Source of the DNA: Chitinophagaceae bacterium
GTDB taxonomy: Bacteria; Bacteroidota; Bacteroidia; Chitinophagales; Chitinophagaceae
Length of the DNA: 64,000 nt
Assembly: GCA_023957755.1 (NCBI GenBank)
Contig: JAMLGT010000003.1
Coordinates: forward strand, 62,001-126,000
Direction of reading: 5' to 3'
The notes beneath the pieces were generated by a model. It saw only the letters and a list, made by a program, of their open reading frames with translations, ran no database searches and was not told the origin of the DNA. How positions within the stretch are numbered: the first letter of the stretch is position 1; each line of letters opens with the position of its first letter. The translations under genes were made by a program, and so were the position numbers. This document shows positions 20,143-28,153 of this stretch, in pieces.

Positions 20143-21294
20143 CTACTTTCTTTTGAGTTCGAACAGCAGGAGTTGCGTCCTCTCGAGAGGGTTGAAATTG
20201 TTATCTGAAATGAAAATAAGGGTGGGATCCCCGTTGGCCCCTTTGGGACCGAAAGTAACTCCTTCGATATTATCTGTAAATCGTTTCAGGTCGTCCATAT
20301 TCAATAACAACTTTTTGGGTATGGCTAAGTCTTTCCTGCCGGCCAGGCTAAAAATAGAACTTATATCCTCCGCATGTTCCAGATCAGCAATAAACACTTT
20401 GATAGTGCAGGTAATTCTGCCGGTAGAGTAAGATCGTTCAATCACTAATAGTTGGTGGTGGTTCAGAAACAGGATATCGGATATTCCATTTACCCGGAAG
20501 CCATTTTCAGGGATTACAGGATGAGCTATCGGTTCAATTTGGTAGGCATATTGTGCTACTGCTTTTCGGGATCGTATGTCAAATTTGATGAGCCTTACTA
20601 TTCCTGAAGAATCGTGCAGTCCTGCTCTGTGCCCGTCATTGATGAGTGGCTCTTCCACACTCGCAAAGAGATATTTGCCATCCGGCGAAATGGCCAGCCC
20701 TTCGAACCCACCGTTGTTTCGAGGTCCTCTTTCTCCTTCCTGCATCTGCAGGATATCCGGTACTTTAAATGAGCCTTCGTAATTCCCTTCCCTGTCTGCC
20801 ACAAAGATTCTTGGAGTAATCAGTACCGGATTTTTCCCGGAGAGGTCTCTCAGCCCTTCATCGCTCCAGAAGATTTTTGGTCCCATAACCCGTAAGGCCT
20901 CCGGATCTACAGACCCCGGTTTGTCGTCTCTGAAAGGCGGAAAGGGTTGATTTTCCTGGTTTCTCAGGTAGTGCATGTCTCTAAGGAGTACAGAATCTAT
21001 GAGGTAGTTTTTGAATCTGATATCGTAAGTATAGAATCTCGCAGGAGCCAGGTCAGACCTGTCATCACTTATAGAGAAATAACTTCCTGTGACCGAATCA
21101 TAGTCAATGCCTGAAAGGCCACCTACCGGCGTATTTTTGAATAGGGTATTATTAGGGATAATGTATTCTTGAAGGAAGTTGAGCTCGTATTCTGGCCTGG
21201 GCGGGGCTGTGACCCTGGAGGTACTGCATCCCGTTCCGGCAAGATAAAACACGACAAGCAGGCCGAGTGCTGATTTGGAAAAGAAGGATGCCAT
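20143..21294 (-). CDS. Esterase-like/phytase-like lipoprotein
   Basis: A 383-residue lipoprotein: signal peptide with lipobox GTGC (Cys about residue 23). The mature part matches the 'esterase-like activity of phytase' family (PF13449): GLSGIDYDSVTGSYFSISDD near residue 60, DPEALRV, GFEGLAISPDGKYLFASVEE and NIEGVTFGPKG near the end, which repeat as a beta-propeller. It probably hydrolyses a phosphoester or ester at the cell surface; the substrate is unknown. A promoter-like TACATTTG lies about 43 bases upstream of the ATG. Confidence 0.83.
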   Translation of the reverse strand: MASFFSKSALGLLVVFYLAGTGCSTSRVTAPPRPEYELNFLQEYIIPNNTLFKNTPVGGLSGIDYDSVTGSYFSISDDRSDLAPARFYTYDIRFKNYLIDSVLLRDMHYLRNQENQPFPPFRDDKPGSVDPEALRVMGPKIFWSDEGLRDLSGKNPVLITPRIFVADREGNYEGSFKVPDILQMQEGERGPRNNGGFEGLAISPDGKYLFASVEEPLINDGHRAGLHDSSGIVRLIKFDIRSRKAVAQYAYQIEPIAHPVIPENGFRVNGISDILFLNHHQLLVIERSYSTGRITCTIKVFIADLEHAEDISSIFSLAGRKDLAIPKKLLLNMDDLKRFTDNIEGVTFGPKGANGDPTLIFISDNNFNPLERTQLLLFELKRK

Positions 21295-21336
21295 ACTGAA
21301 ATATACTATAAGTTGAAAGTGCTAATTGTGAAGTCA

Positions 21337-21344
21337 CAAATGTA
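21337..21344 (-). promoter_or_regulatory. -7 element of the phytase-like gene
   Basis: Minus-strand TACATTTG fits TAnnTTTG, 42 bases upstream of the ATG at 21294. Confidence 0.45.
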
Positions 21345-21371
21345 GTATGATATTAGGTTTTAAGTCCTGAG

Positions 21372-21479
21372 TAGCTTTGAACATACCCGAAACGAAAAAA
21401 GCTCCTGATTTTCACCAGAAGCTTTTCATTTCATTTAATCTTGCGGTCAAGAGGTTTTAGTCAAGATTAAATATTTTTA
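21372..21479 (+). ncRNA. Candidate small RNA (plus strand) with two hairpins
   Basis: A -7-like TAGCTTTG (21372-21379) is followed by two hairpins: AAAAGCTCCTG / CAGAAGCTTTT (21397-21426) and a perfect 11-bp ATTTAATCTTG / CAAGATTAAAT (21433-21443 with 21462-21472), the second running into ATTTTTAGG as a terminator-like tail. If the transcript starts near 21384 it would be about 95 nt with no reading frame. No -33 element is evident, so this call is tentative. Confidence 0.35.
21393..21430 (-). terminator. Terminator-like hairpin, minus strand
   Basis: On the minus strand AAAAGCTTCTGG, a 7-nt loop and CAGGAGCTTTTTT form a stem followed by six T residues. It would stop transcripts entering from the candidate RNA at 21531-21647 before they reach the phytase-like gene promoter. 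Confidence 0.6.
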
Positions 21480-21530
21480 GGTTTTTCCATAGGTGCATGT
21501 TTCCACGCAATATTTTAGGTGTTTTTTAAG

Positions 21531-21647
21531 AAAAAATAGAAGTTGACTGATATCGGATTTTATTTGGTTTTTACTGGATATTAGGTTTCTGTTTTCAAAG
21601 GATCTTGGATATGTGATTAATGTTTGTCTGAACATCAATCAACTTCT
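21531..21647 (-). ncRNA. Candidate structured small RNA of about 117 nt
   Basis: Minus-strand RNA predicted from 21647 to 21531. Its two ends pair: AGAAGTTGATTGAT (21647-21634) with ATCAGTCAACTTCT (21551-21538), 13 of 14 matching, and T6 follows at once. Inside, GATTGATGTT can instead pair with AACATTAATC (21640-21631 with 21624-21615, ten pairs with one G-U), competing with half of the closing stem. The rest is A-rich and mostly unpaired. A near-consensus promoter places the start exactly at the first stem base. No frame of useful length. A 6S-Flavo-like RNA has a similar size, but the interior shows too little pairing to assign it. Confidence 0.6.
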
Positions 21648-21651
21648 GGAA

Positions 21652-21682
21652 CAAAGATAATTGGGGTGCTTTAATTGTTCAA
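21652..21682 (-). promoter_or_regulatory. Promoter of the candidate small RNA
   Basis: On the minus strand TTG (21682-21680), 20 bp, TATCTTTG (21659-21652), then four bases to the first base of the closing stem: the same layout as the SRP RNA promoter. Confidence 0.7.
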
Positions 21683-21719
21683 CAGTACAATTTCTGAATT
21701 TTCCGTAGTCAGTTTTTAC

Positions 21720-21757
21720 GGCAGAAATCGGAGAATTACGATAGGGCAGAAATCGGA
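21720..21757 (+). repeat. 13-bp direct repeat upstream of rmuC
   Basis: GGCAGAAATCGGA occurs at 21720-21732 and again at 21745-21757, start-to-start 25 bp, about 90 bp before the rmuC ATG. Spacing of about two and a half helical turns; could be a protein-binding site or a small duplication. Confidence 0.5.
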
Positions 21758-21842
21758 TGGGTTGGCGGGGTCTTGAGATTCATTCGGCTGCTTCTCTGCT
21801 TATTCTTAATTTCGATTTTTTTAGTCAATTAAATCCCGGTAT

Positions 21843-23108
21843 ATGATTTATTTGTTGATAGCGAATCTGGCTCTTTCGGTGGTGTTGATTATTCTGGTAG
21901 TGACCAATACAGGGAAAAAGCAGGCAAATACATTGAAGGATGAACTGCTTACACAATTCAAAGATTCAGAAAGCAGAACGAGGGAGGAGTTTCAGAGAAA
22001 TCGGGAGGAGACTGCTAAGTCTGACCAATCCGGCAGACTTGAAATGAATCAGACCCTGCGAAGTGCATTACAGGATTTTGCAGGCTCCTTTGATCGTAGT
22101 GTGCAATCATTTAATAATCTACAGCGCGAGAAGTTTACTGCCCTTGAAAGCAGACAGTCTGACCTGATTCAGCAAACCGAGAACAAACTGGAAATGATTA
22201 GGGCTGTCGTAGAGGAAAAATTGGAGAAGACTTTGAATGAAAGATTGAAGCAGAGTTTTGCTACGGTGAGCACCCAACTGACCGAAGTGCAAAAGGGTTT
22301 GGGGGAAATGAGTGCCCTGGCCGATGATGTGGGAGGGCTCAAGAAGGTGTTGAGCAATGTAAAGTTGAGAGGAGGCTTTGGTGAAGTACAGCTTTCAATG
22401 TTGTTAGATCAATTGCTTTCGCCCGAACAATTCGAAGCGAACGTGAAAATAAAACCCGGAAAGAGTGAAACTGTAGAGTTTGCTATTAAGTTGCCGGGGA
22501 GAAGTGATGACCGGGCTTTCGTATGGCTGCCCATAGATGCCAAATTTCCCAAAGATTATTTTGAAAAACTTCAGGAAGCCTATGACCACGGTGATCCTGC
22601 GGTGATAGAGGCTTCAAGAAAGAATTTTTATAATGCCATTGGCAAGATGGCAAAAGATATTTCTGAGAAATATATCGAGCCGCCTTACAGTACAGACTTT
22701 GCAATTTTGTTTCTTCCTTTCGAAAGCATATTTGCCGAAGTAGTGCGCAGTGCTTCCTTCATGGAGGAAGTACGCCGGAGGTATAATGTAATCATCACAG
22801 GCCCTACCACACTGGGAGCTATCCTCAACAGCCTCCAGATGGGCTTTAAGACTTTGGCTATTCAGAAGCGGAGCAGTGAGGTATGGGGGGTACTGGGTAA
22901 GGTAAAGAAGGAATTCAGCAATTTTGGCGGCCTGCTGGGCAAGGCACAGGCTAACCTTCAGACAGGATTAAATCAGTTAGACGAAGTATTAGGAAGACGG
23001 ACCAGAGCTATAGAGCGTACCCTTCGCAATATAGAGGAATTGCCCGGCAATGATCGTGATTCAGAACTTCCGAATACAGATGCCGGTGATGTAGAGGAGG
23101 ATGAATAA
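21843..23108 (+). CDS. rmuC: DNA recombination protein RmuC
   Basis: A 421-residue membrane-anchored protein of the RmuC family, which limits inversions at short inverted repeats and carries a PD-(D/E)xK-like nuclease fold. Residues 1-22 form a membrane helix, 25-160 a long coiled coil rich in Glu, Gln and Lys, and the conserved domain follows (LRGGFGEVQLSMLLDQLLSP, WLPIDAKFPKDYFEKL, YSTDFAILFLPFESIFAEV, GPTTLGAILNSLQMGFKTLA). The tail after residue 400 is acidic. Length and domain order are normal. It is monocistronic, convergent with pncA. Confidence 0.93.
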   Translation: MIYLLIANLALSVVLIILVVTNTGKKQANTLKDELLTQFKDSESRTREEFQRNREETAKSDQSGRLEMNQTLRSALQDFAGSFDRSVQSFNNLQREKFTALESRQSDLIQQTENKLEMIRAVVEEKLEKTLNERLKQSFATVSTQLTEVQKGLGEMSALADDVGGLKKVLSNVKLRGGFGEVQLSMLLDQLLSPEQFEANVKIKPGKSETVEFAIKLPGRSDDRAFVWLPIDAKFPKDYFEKLQEAYDHGDPAVIEASRKNFYNAIGKMAKDISEKYIEPPYSTDFAILFLPFESIFAEVVRSASFMEEVRRRYNVIITGPTTLGAILNSLQMGFKTLAIQKRSSEVWGVLGKVKKEFSNFGGLLGKAQANLQTGLNQLDEVLGRRTRAIERTLRNIEELPGNDRDSELPNTDAGDVEEDE

Positions 23109-23124
23109 CTGATAGTCTCCCAAA

Positions 23125-23670
23125 TTAAATTTGTTTCCTGCTTACCATGTGGAGGCCTGATTCTTTCATGGTATTAAGTGCTTTTTCTGTATCACCTGGA
23201 TGGGCTTCTACAGCGGCAATTGCATCAGTAATTACAGTTGTCCTGAATCCGTTTTTCATGGCATCAGAAGCAGTCGCCATCACACAATATTCAGTAGCAA
23301 TGCCACACACATAGACATCTGTCACTTTATTTTTTCTGAGCCATGAACTGAGATCTACATTCGTGCCTTCGAAGGCACTATAGCCATCGTCTGTATTACC
23401 GGTACCTTTCAGGACAACCTCATTGATTTTTTCGACATTAAGTTGTTTATGGAATTTTGCGCCCTCGCTACCTCTTACGCAATGTACAGGCCATTTTTCG
23501 AAGTGTACAGTTTGGGCAGGGTGCCAGTCTTTTGATGCCACAATATAGTCAAAGCGATCCATGAGTCCGTTTATTACAGGAACTATCGCATTGCCTCCCG
23601 CAGCAGGAAGGGCACCACCCGGACAAAAATCTCTTTGCACGTCCACGATTATTAAACAGTTAACAGCCAT
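23125..23670 (-). CDS. pncA: Nicotinamidase (pyrazinamidase)
   Basis: Hydrolyses nicotinamide to nicotinate for NAD salvage. The ATG at 23670 is chosen over a TTG two codons upstream. In 181 residues: catalytic Asp in DVQRDFCPGG, metal-binding DWHPAQTVHF, catalytic Lys region, and the nucleophilic Cys in VCGIATEYCVMATASDA near residue 132. Length matches the family. A -7 element TAACTTTG sits 17 bases upstream. The gene is single and convergent with rmuC. Confidence 0.94.
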   Translation of the reverse strand: MAVNCLIIVDVQRDFCPGGALPAAGGNAIVPVINGLMDRFDYIVASKDWHPAQTVHFEKWPVHCVRGSEGAKFHKQLNVEKINEVVLKGTGNTDDGYSAFEGTNVDLSSWLRKNKVTDVYVCGIATEYCVMATASDAMKNGFRTTVITDAIAAVEAHPGDTEKALNTMKESGLHMVSRKQI

Positions 23671-23686
23671 TATCAAAATTTTGATG

Positions 23687-23694
23687 CAAAGTTA
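23687..23694 (-). promoter_or_regulatory. -7 element of pncA
   Basis: Minus-strand TAACTTTG, 16 bases before the ATG at 23670. Confidence 0.5.
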
Positions 23695-23837
23695 CTATTG
23701 CGGATTTGAAAGCCTGTCATGTATTGTTCAAATTATTGGAAAATAAGTAATCAGCTGTTGATTTATACTTATCAAGTCAGCAGCTTTAGGCAGCTGTAGA
23801 GCTGATGTTTCGGGAGTCAATTATTGTTTTTCTTTTT

Positions 23838-23966
23838 TGCCGGGTTAAAATTTTCAAAATGAACCTGAAGGCCTTGTTGCGTAAGACTTTCATAGCTCTA
23901 CCCTTAAGGGTAGGATAATAATATTAAAACCTAAGCCCAGTGGGCTTTAGCCAAATTAGTCGGATA
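23838..23966. repeat. Intergenic inverted-repeat element, copy B
   Basis: Shares the core GTAAGACTTTCATAGCTCTA with copy A. The first hairpin is a perfect palindrome TACCCTTAAGGGTA (23899-23912) and the second AAGCCC-AGT-GGGCTT (23933-23947). It lies between the 3' end of the CocE-type hydrolase gene and the pncA promoter, 15 bases from the hydrolase stop. Confidence 0.75.
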
Positions 23967-23981
23967 TTAATTATTGTTTCT

Positions 23982-25850
23982 CTATTTTCTTAATACAGGA
24001 AGGATAATTTTTGAAGCATGAGTGGCATTGCGATGGATTCTGATGGTGGCTTCCTGAAAATCGCTGTCATCTGCTTCATAAATATTAATAAACTTCTGAG
24101 GATTTCTGTCGGCCAGAGGGAACCAACTGCTCTGCACCTGAATCATAATTCGGTGTCCTTTTTTGAAGGTATGTGCCACGTCAGGCAGTTCCCATTTCAC
24201 CTCTGCAACCTGCCCGGGTACAAATGGTTCAGGGTGCTCAAAACTGTTCCTGAATTTGCCTCTCATTATTTCGCCTCTCACAAGCATCTGATACCCTCCC
24301 ATTGGGTAGTTTTGTCCGTTGCCGAGCCAGTCCATGGGATATCTGAAGTTGTCGGGGAATACATCGATAAGCTTCACTACAAAGTCCACATCTGTAGTAG
24401 ATATGGATGTTAAGAGATCTGCAATTACGGGCCCGGCGAGTGTGATATCTTCCTGAAGGATATCTGTCTCGTAAGTGAGCACATCCGGCCTTCTGGAAGC
24501 GAACCTCTGATCGTCAGTCATATATTCTCTGGTTCTCCTGAAGTGGATGCCATCAGTATAAGGAACAGGGTGTTTAGGGTCGCTTACATATTGGTCGTAA
24601 CCGGCTGCATTTTTGGGAGCATCTCCCAGTGCGAGCTTCCCATTTTCCCTGAGATACAGGTTTGTTTCCTGTACGTTTTTAGGAGGCCATTGATCGAATC
24701 TCTTCCAGTTGTTTTCGCCGGTGAAGAAGATGGTAGCCTTTGACAGTCCGGGATCAGGAGTGCCCAGCAGGTAGTGGTTGAAGAATGGTATTTCTATACT
24801 GTCCTGAAAAAATTGAGATGTATTCTGTCCATATCGGACGTTCCCCAGAAAGCTGCCCTCTCTGCTCCATTGGCCGTGATACCAGGGCCCCATTACAATT
24901 TTATTATTGGTTTGGGGGCTCTGTACTTCAGTAGCTTTAAAGGTGTTCCACGCTCCGTATGCATCTTCGGCATCAAACACACCGCCTACCCATAGCATGG
25001 CCGGCTTTACATTGTAGAGCCCTACTCTTGCATTCCTTTCCTGCCACCAGGAATCGTAATTGGGGTGCTGATACATTTCGTGCCAGAATGGAATGCTGTC
25101 GCCCATGAGTTTTGCAAAATTTTTCAAAGCGCCTGTTTTAAGATAGGCATTATAGTTATCGTCTGAGTGGAAAGAGAATCCACGTGTATAGGTGGTAGAT
25201 GGTTTGGGATGTGGCGTGCCAAATCCGGGATAAAATGAGAAAGCATCCATAATGAAGAATGCACCTTTATGGTGAAAGTCGTCGCCCATGAACCAGTCTG
25301 TAACCGGAGCCTGTGGACTGGCGGCTACAAGTGCAGGATGTCCGCTTAATGCGGCTTCGGTCGAATAGAATCCCGGATAGGATGTACCTGTAACGGCTAA
25401 TTTTCCGTTGTTGTTTTTTACGTTCTTCACAAGCCAGTCCACCGTATCGTATGTGTCGCTTGCTTCATCTGTTTCTTTTCCTTTTTTATTCTTATTAAAT
25501 GGTCTTACATCCATAAAAACACCTTCACTCATATACCTGCCACGTACATCCTGAAACACAAAGATGTAATGCTGCTTTGCCAGTTTCATCTTGTATGTAG
25601 CCCAGATGGCTGGAAATTGATTTTCACCATAGGGTCTGACGGAGTATGGAGTTCTTGTCATCAGAAACGGATGAGCGGATGTAGTATCTTTTGGAATATA
25701 AATGGAGGTATAAAGCCGCACCCCATCTCTCATTTCTATGTACTGATTGACTTTAGTATAATTATTTACAAACCAGATGCTGTCCTGATTTTGCGCTATT
25801 GAAGTGATAACCGAAAAAACTGTGATGGCCAGGAGCAAAATTTTTTTCAT
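23982..25850 (-). CDS. Exported CocE/NonD-family alpha/beta hydrolase (X-Pro dipeptidyl-peptidase-like)
   Basis: A 622-residue exported serine hydrolase. Signal peptide (MKKILLLAITVFSVITSIAQ), then the CocE/NonD N-terminal catalytic domain with the nucleophile elbow TGTSYPGFYS (Ser near residue 157) and FVFQDVRGRYMSEG, and a C-terminal jelly-roll X-Pro DPP domain (from about 440: HIMIQVQSSWFPLADRNPQKF). Family members cleave amide or ester bonds; the Bacteroidota exported enzymes act on dipeptides, beta-lactams or glutaryl amides. The substrate here is not predictable. Repeat copy B follows its stop. Confidence 0.9.
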   Translation of the reverse strand: MKKILLLAITVFSVITSIAQNQDSIWFVNNYTKVNQYIEMRDGVRLYTSIYIPKDTTSAHPFLMTRTPYSVRPYGENQFPAIWATYKMKLAKQHYIFVFQDVRGRYMSEGVFMDVRPFNKNKKGKETDEASDTYDTVDWLVKNVKNNNGKLAVTGTSYPGFYSTEAALSGHPALVAASPQAPVTDWFMGDDFHHKGAFFIMDAFSFYPGFGTPHPKPSTTYTRGFSFHSDDNYNAYLKTGALKNFAKLMGDSIPFWHEMYQHPNYDSWWQERNARVGLYNVKPAMLWVGGVFDAEDAYGAWNTFKATEVQSPQTNNKIVMGPWYHGQWSREGSFLGNVRYGQNTSQFFQDSIEIPFFNHYLLGTPDPGLSKATIFFTGENNWKRFDQWPPKNVQETNLYLRENGKLALGDAPKNAAGYDQYVSDPKHPVPYTDGIHFRRTREYMTDDQRFASRRPDVLTYETDILQEDITLAGPVIADLLTSISTTDVDFVVKLIDVFPDNFRYPMDWLGNGQNYPMGGYQMLVRGEIMRGKFRNSFEHPEPFVPGQVAEVKWELPDVAHTFKKGHRIMIQVQSSWFPLADRNPQKFINIYEADDSDFQEATIRIHRNATHASKIILPVLRK

Positions 25851-26003
25851 TGCATTGAATTTTGGTTGAAGTACTAAAAGTAGTGAATATTCATTTCCCT
25901 TTTCGCTGATTGTGAAGGGCGGTTTATCGAATTCACAGGAAAAGGATGTGCTTTTTTAAGAATTATTATAAGGTAAAGGGTTCCCTTTTCTTATTATAAT
26001 CCC

Positions 26004-26011
26004 TACGTTTG
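26004..26011 (+). promoter_or_regulatory. -7 element of the small lipoprotein gene
   Basis: TACGTTTG ends five bases before the ATG at 26017, so translation may start at the first or the second Met (26026). Confidence 0.5.
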
Positions 26012-26016
26012 TAAAA

Positions 26017-26538
26017 ATGTTTTCTATGAAACGGTACTTTCTACTTCCGCTCATTTCGTTGTCATTTTTGATTTCATGTTCCTCATCCGAAAGCAGTGGA
26101 GCAGAAGATGCGATTGCCGATACCATTACGCAGGCTGGTTTTGATACACTGGATATGTCGAAAACCATTGTGAATGTACCTTCACTGTGGAAGGTTGAAA
26201 TGGAAGATGATGGAAGCAAAGAAAGATTGGAGAAGCCTTCTGATAGCGCGCTGGCTTCATTAACTGCTGTACAGATGATCCAGGCTTTGAATGAAAGCTA
26301 TCCTGATATTCAATTGCAAATGGATCACCTTTCGGGAGATACGGCTTACCTGGCTATTCCCGAAAGTACTTACCTCACACAACAGACCGGTAGCACCGGG
26401 GCTTTCAATTATCTGGCTACTGTGGTGTATAATGTAACTGAGCTGAAGGGGGTGAAGTACGTACACCTGAATTTTAAGGGGGGAGACCATGCTGTACCGG
26501 GTACTTATAGCCGGGATAATTTCAAAAGACTCAGATAG
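26017..26538 (+). CDS. Small lipoprotein, function unknown
   Basis: 173 residues with a lipoprotein signal peptide (lipobox LISC, Cys about residue 21) followed by a Ser/Glu-rich linker. The rest (residues 60-173) is an alpha/beta segment (YPDIQLQMDHLSGDTAYLAIP through VKYVHLNFKGGDHAVPGTY) that faintly recalls the GerMN-type fold, but no motif is decisive. Start may be Met 1 or Met 4. It has its own promoter and is followed by a different, T9SS cargo gene. I do not recognise the family. Confidence 0.7.
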   Translation: MFSMKRYFLLPLISLSFLISCSSSESSGAEDAIADTITQAGFDTLDMSKTIVNVPSLWKVEMEDDGSKERLEKPSDSALASLTAVQMIQALNESYPDIQLQMDHLSGDTAYLAIPESTYLTQQTGSTGAFNYLATVVYNVTELKGVKYVHLNFKGGDHAVPGTYSRDNFKRLR

Positions 26539-26635
26539 CATAATAAGGATTGGAAGGTATTTTTATTCACATTCATTTTCATATTGTGATTTGTTATAAC
26601 TTGCAGGCAGCCTATAACTTACCAAATCACACATT

Positions 26636-27746
26636 ATGCAGAAAAAAATTTTTCTTTCTGTTCTTATTACCTTACTAACTCTACATTACACTTACTCTCA
26701 AAACCTCATTGTAAATTCCAGCGCAGAATCCCCTTTATCCACCGGATGGACGATTGTGACCAAAGGCACGGATTGTAATGGATCTGTTGACTGGAGAGTA
26801 CAGGGCAATCAGAATGGATTTCCCTGCTGCACATAACGGGGATTACTTTTTCTTTTCCGGTTGTAATTCTGTGAAAGGAACTATATACCAGGATATTGAT
26901 GTATCTCACCTTGCAACGGATATCGATAATATGAATATTAATTTTTCCTTTTCAGGATATATTCAGGTTGCCAACGAAGACCCGGCTGACGGAGCTCAAA
27001 TGCTGGTGGAGTATAAGAATGGAATGGGAGTAACAATCGTATCCTACAATACGGGAATACAAAAAGCGAAGGGTGCGTGGACAGAATATAATTCCACACT
27101 GACTTCTCCTCCGGGAGTAAGGAGTGTCAGGGTAACCCTCAAGAGTTATACATATAACGGCTCCTCGGTGGATGCATATTTTGATGATCTTTCACTTTAT
27201 TATGTCAGGATTGTGCCTTTAAAACTTATTTCATTCGATGTGGTGCAGGATATGTCGGGTGCGGTGCAGGCAAACTGGAAGACAGCCAATGAAATGAATA
27301 ATGATTACTTCGAGTTGCAACGGTCGCGGGATGGTAGCGAGTGGGAGAATGTAGCGAGAGTAAAAGGTGCAGGCACATCTAATACGGAGCGTTCGTATGC
27401 TACTACCGATTTATACCCTTTGACGGGGCAGGCTTATTATAGGTTGAAACAGGTTGACTATGATGGTAAGATGTCCTTTTCAAAAGTGAAATCACTGAAA
27501 GTGGCAGAGAATACGCTTTCGTTGAGAACTTATCCCAATCCTGTTGCCAGTAAAGTGGTCGTAGAGGGGAGTCCCGAACTGCTTACTTCGCTTAAGGTGT
27601 ATAGTGCTACAGGAAAGGATGTCAGCAATGCAATTAAGATGATCTCTGTAAATTCCTCCAGGAAAGAAATAAATGTAACCGGATTACATAAGGGCATCTA
27701 TTTTATACGAACCAATGGAAAGACTGTTTCTTTTGTAAAAGACTAA
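26636..27746 (+). pseudogene. T9SS-secreted protein with a carbohydrate-binding-like N-terminal region, broken by a one-base frameshift
   Basis: The first frame gives a signal peptide and 66 codons to a TAA at 26834; the second frame, open from 26778, continues to 27746. The protein texts join without gap around 26816-26826 (GNQNGFP into AAHNGDYFFFSG): one extra base in the run GGATTTCCC explains it. The rejoined product of about 370 residues is a signal peptide, a beta-sandwich domain typical of surface proteins (NSSAESPLSTGWTI, DAYFDDLSLYYVRIVPL), and a C-terminal type IX sorting domain (YPNPVASKVVVEG through GIYFIRTNGK). Either a true pseudogene, a sequencing error in a homopolymer, or (less likely) programmed frameshifting. 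Confidence 0.8.
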
Positions 27747-27770
27747 TTTTCAGAGAAAATGAAGCATGCC

Positions 27771-27803
27771 TTTGTTGATTGAGGAGTAAACTGATTATAT
27801 TTG
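27771..27803 (+). promoter_or_regulatory. Promoter of the SRP RNA
   Basis: TTTG (27771-27774), 21 bp, TATATTTG (27796-27803), then four bases to the first base of the RNA's closing stem. Confidence 0.8.
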
Positions 27804-27807
27804 CAGC

Positions 27808-27902
27808 GGCAAGTCTTATACGACCAGCTCCTGCTCAACTCCCCCAGGATCGGAAGATAGCAAGGGTAATGCGGTTGAGCGGTGCGATGTAAGTAACTTG
27901 CC
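27808..27902 (+). ncRNA. ffs: Signal recognition particle RNA (4.5S type)
   Basis: RNA component of the SRP that, with Ffh, targets membrane and secreted proteins. The ends pair (GGCAAGT with ACTTGCC, 27808-27814 and 27896-27902); an inner stem GCTCAAC / GTTGAGC and CCC / GGG enclose the diagnostic apical loop CAGGATCGGAAGATAGCA (GGAA tetraloop with the asymmetric C/A-rich bulge bound by Ffh). About 95 nt, the short Alu-less bacterial form. A T-rich run (ATTTTTATTT) follows and serves as terminator. Confidence 0.93.
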
Positions 27903-27920
27903 ATTTTTATTTCGATTACT

Positions 27921-28074
27921 GGGTTTCAGGTTTCGGGTTTCAGGTTTCGGGTTTCGGGTTTCAGGTTTCGGGTTTCGGGTTTCAGGTTTCAGGTTTCAGG
28001 TTTCAGGTTTCAGGTTTCGGGTTTCGGGTTTCAGGTTTCGGGTTTCGGGTTTCAGGTTTCAGGTTTCAGGTTTC
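27921..28074 (+). repeat. Heptamer tandem array, 22 units of (G/A)GGTTTC
   Basis: Twenty-two perfect 7-bp units in which only the first base varies between G and A; no other mismatch. The G/A order is g a g a g g a g g a a a a a g g a g g a a a, in which an eight-unit block (g g a g g a a a, 56 bp) occurs twice (units 5-12 and 15-22), showing block duplication. It starts 18 bp after the SRP RNA and ends 46 bp before the -7 element of the next gene. A long open frame across it is a by-product of the 21-bp period. Confidence 0.95.
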
Positions 28075-28120
28075 GGGGTATATGTGCATATTTTACCCTA
28101 TTTATCTGCCTTATATACGT

Positions 28121-28128
28121 TAATTTTG
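28121..28128 (+). promoter_or_regulatory. -7 element of the alpha-oxoamine synthase gene
   Basis: TAATTTTG (TAnnTTTG) 25 bases before the ATG at 28154, just downstream of the heptamer array. Confidence 0.55.
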
Positions 28129-28153
28129 CGACCAATTTTAAAAACAATTTACA

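Noticed and set aside
21531-21647. Assignment of the candidate RNA as 6S RNA
   Set aside because: Length and end-pairing fit, but the interior lacks the long paired arms with a central bubble that define 6S.
26636-26836. A separate 66-codon exported peptide
   Set aside because: Its last 20 codons run in parallel with the following frame, and the two join into one T9SS protein, so a frameshift explains it better.
27921-28074. CRISPR-like array
   Set aside because: Units are 7 bp with no spacers; a simple tandem repeat.
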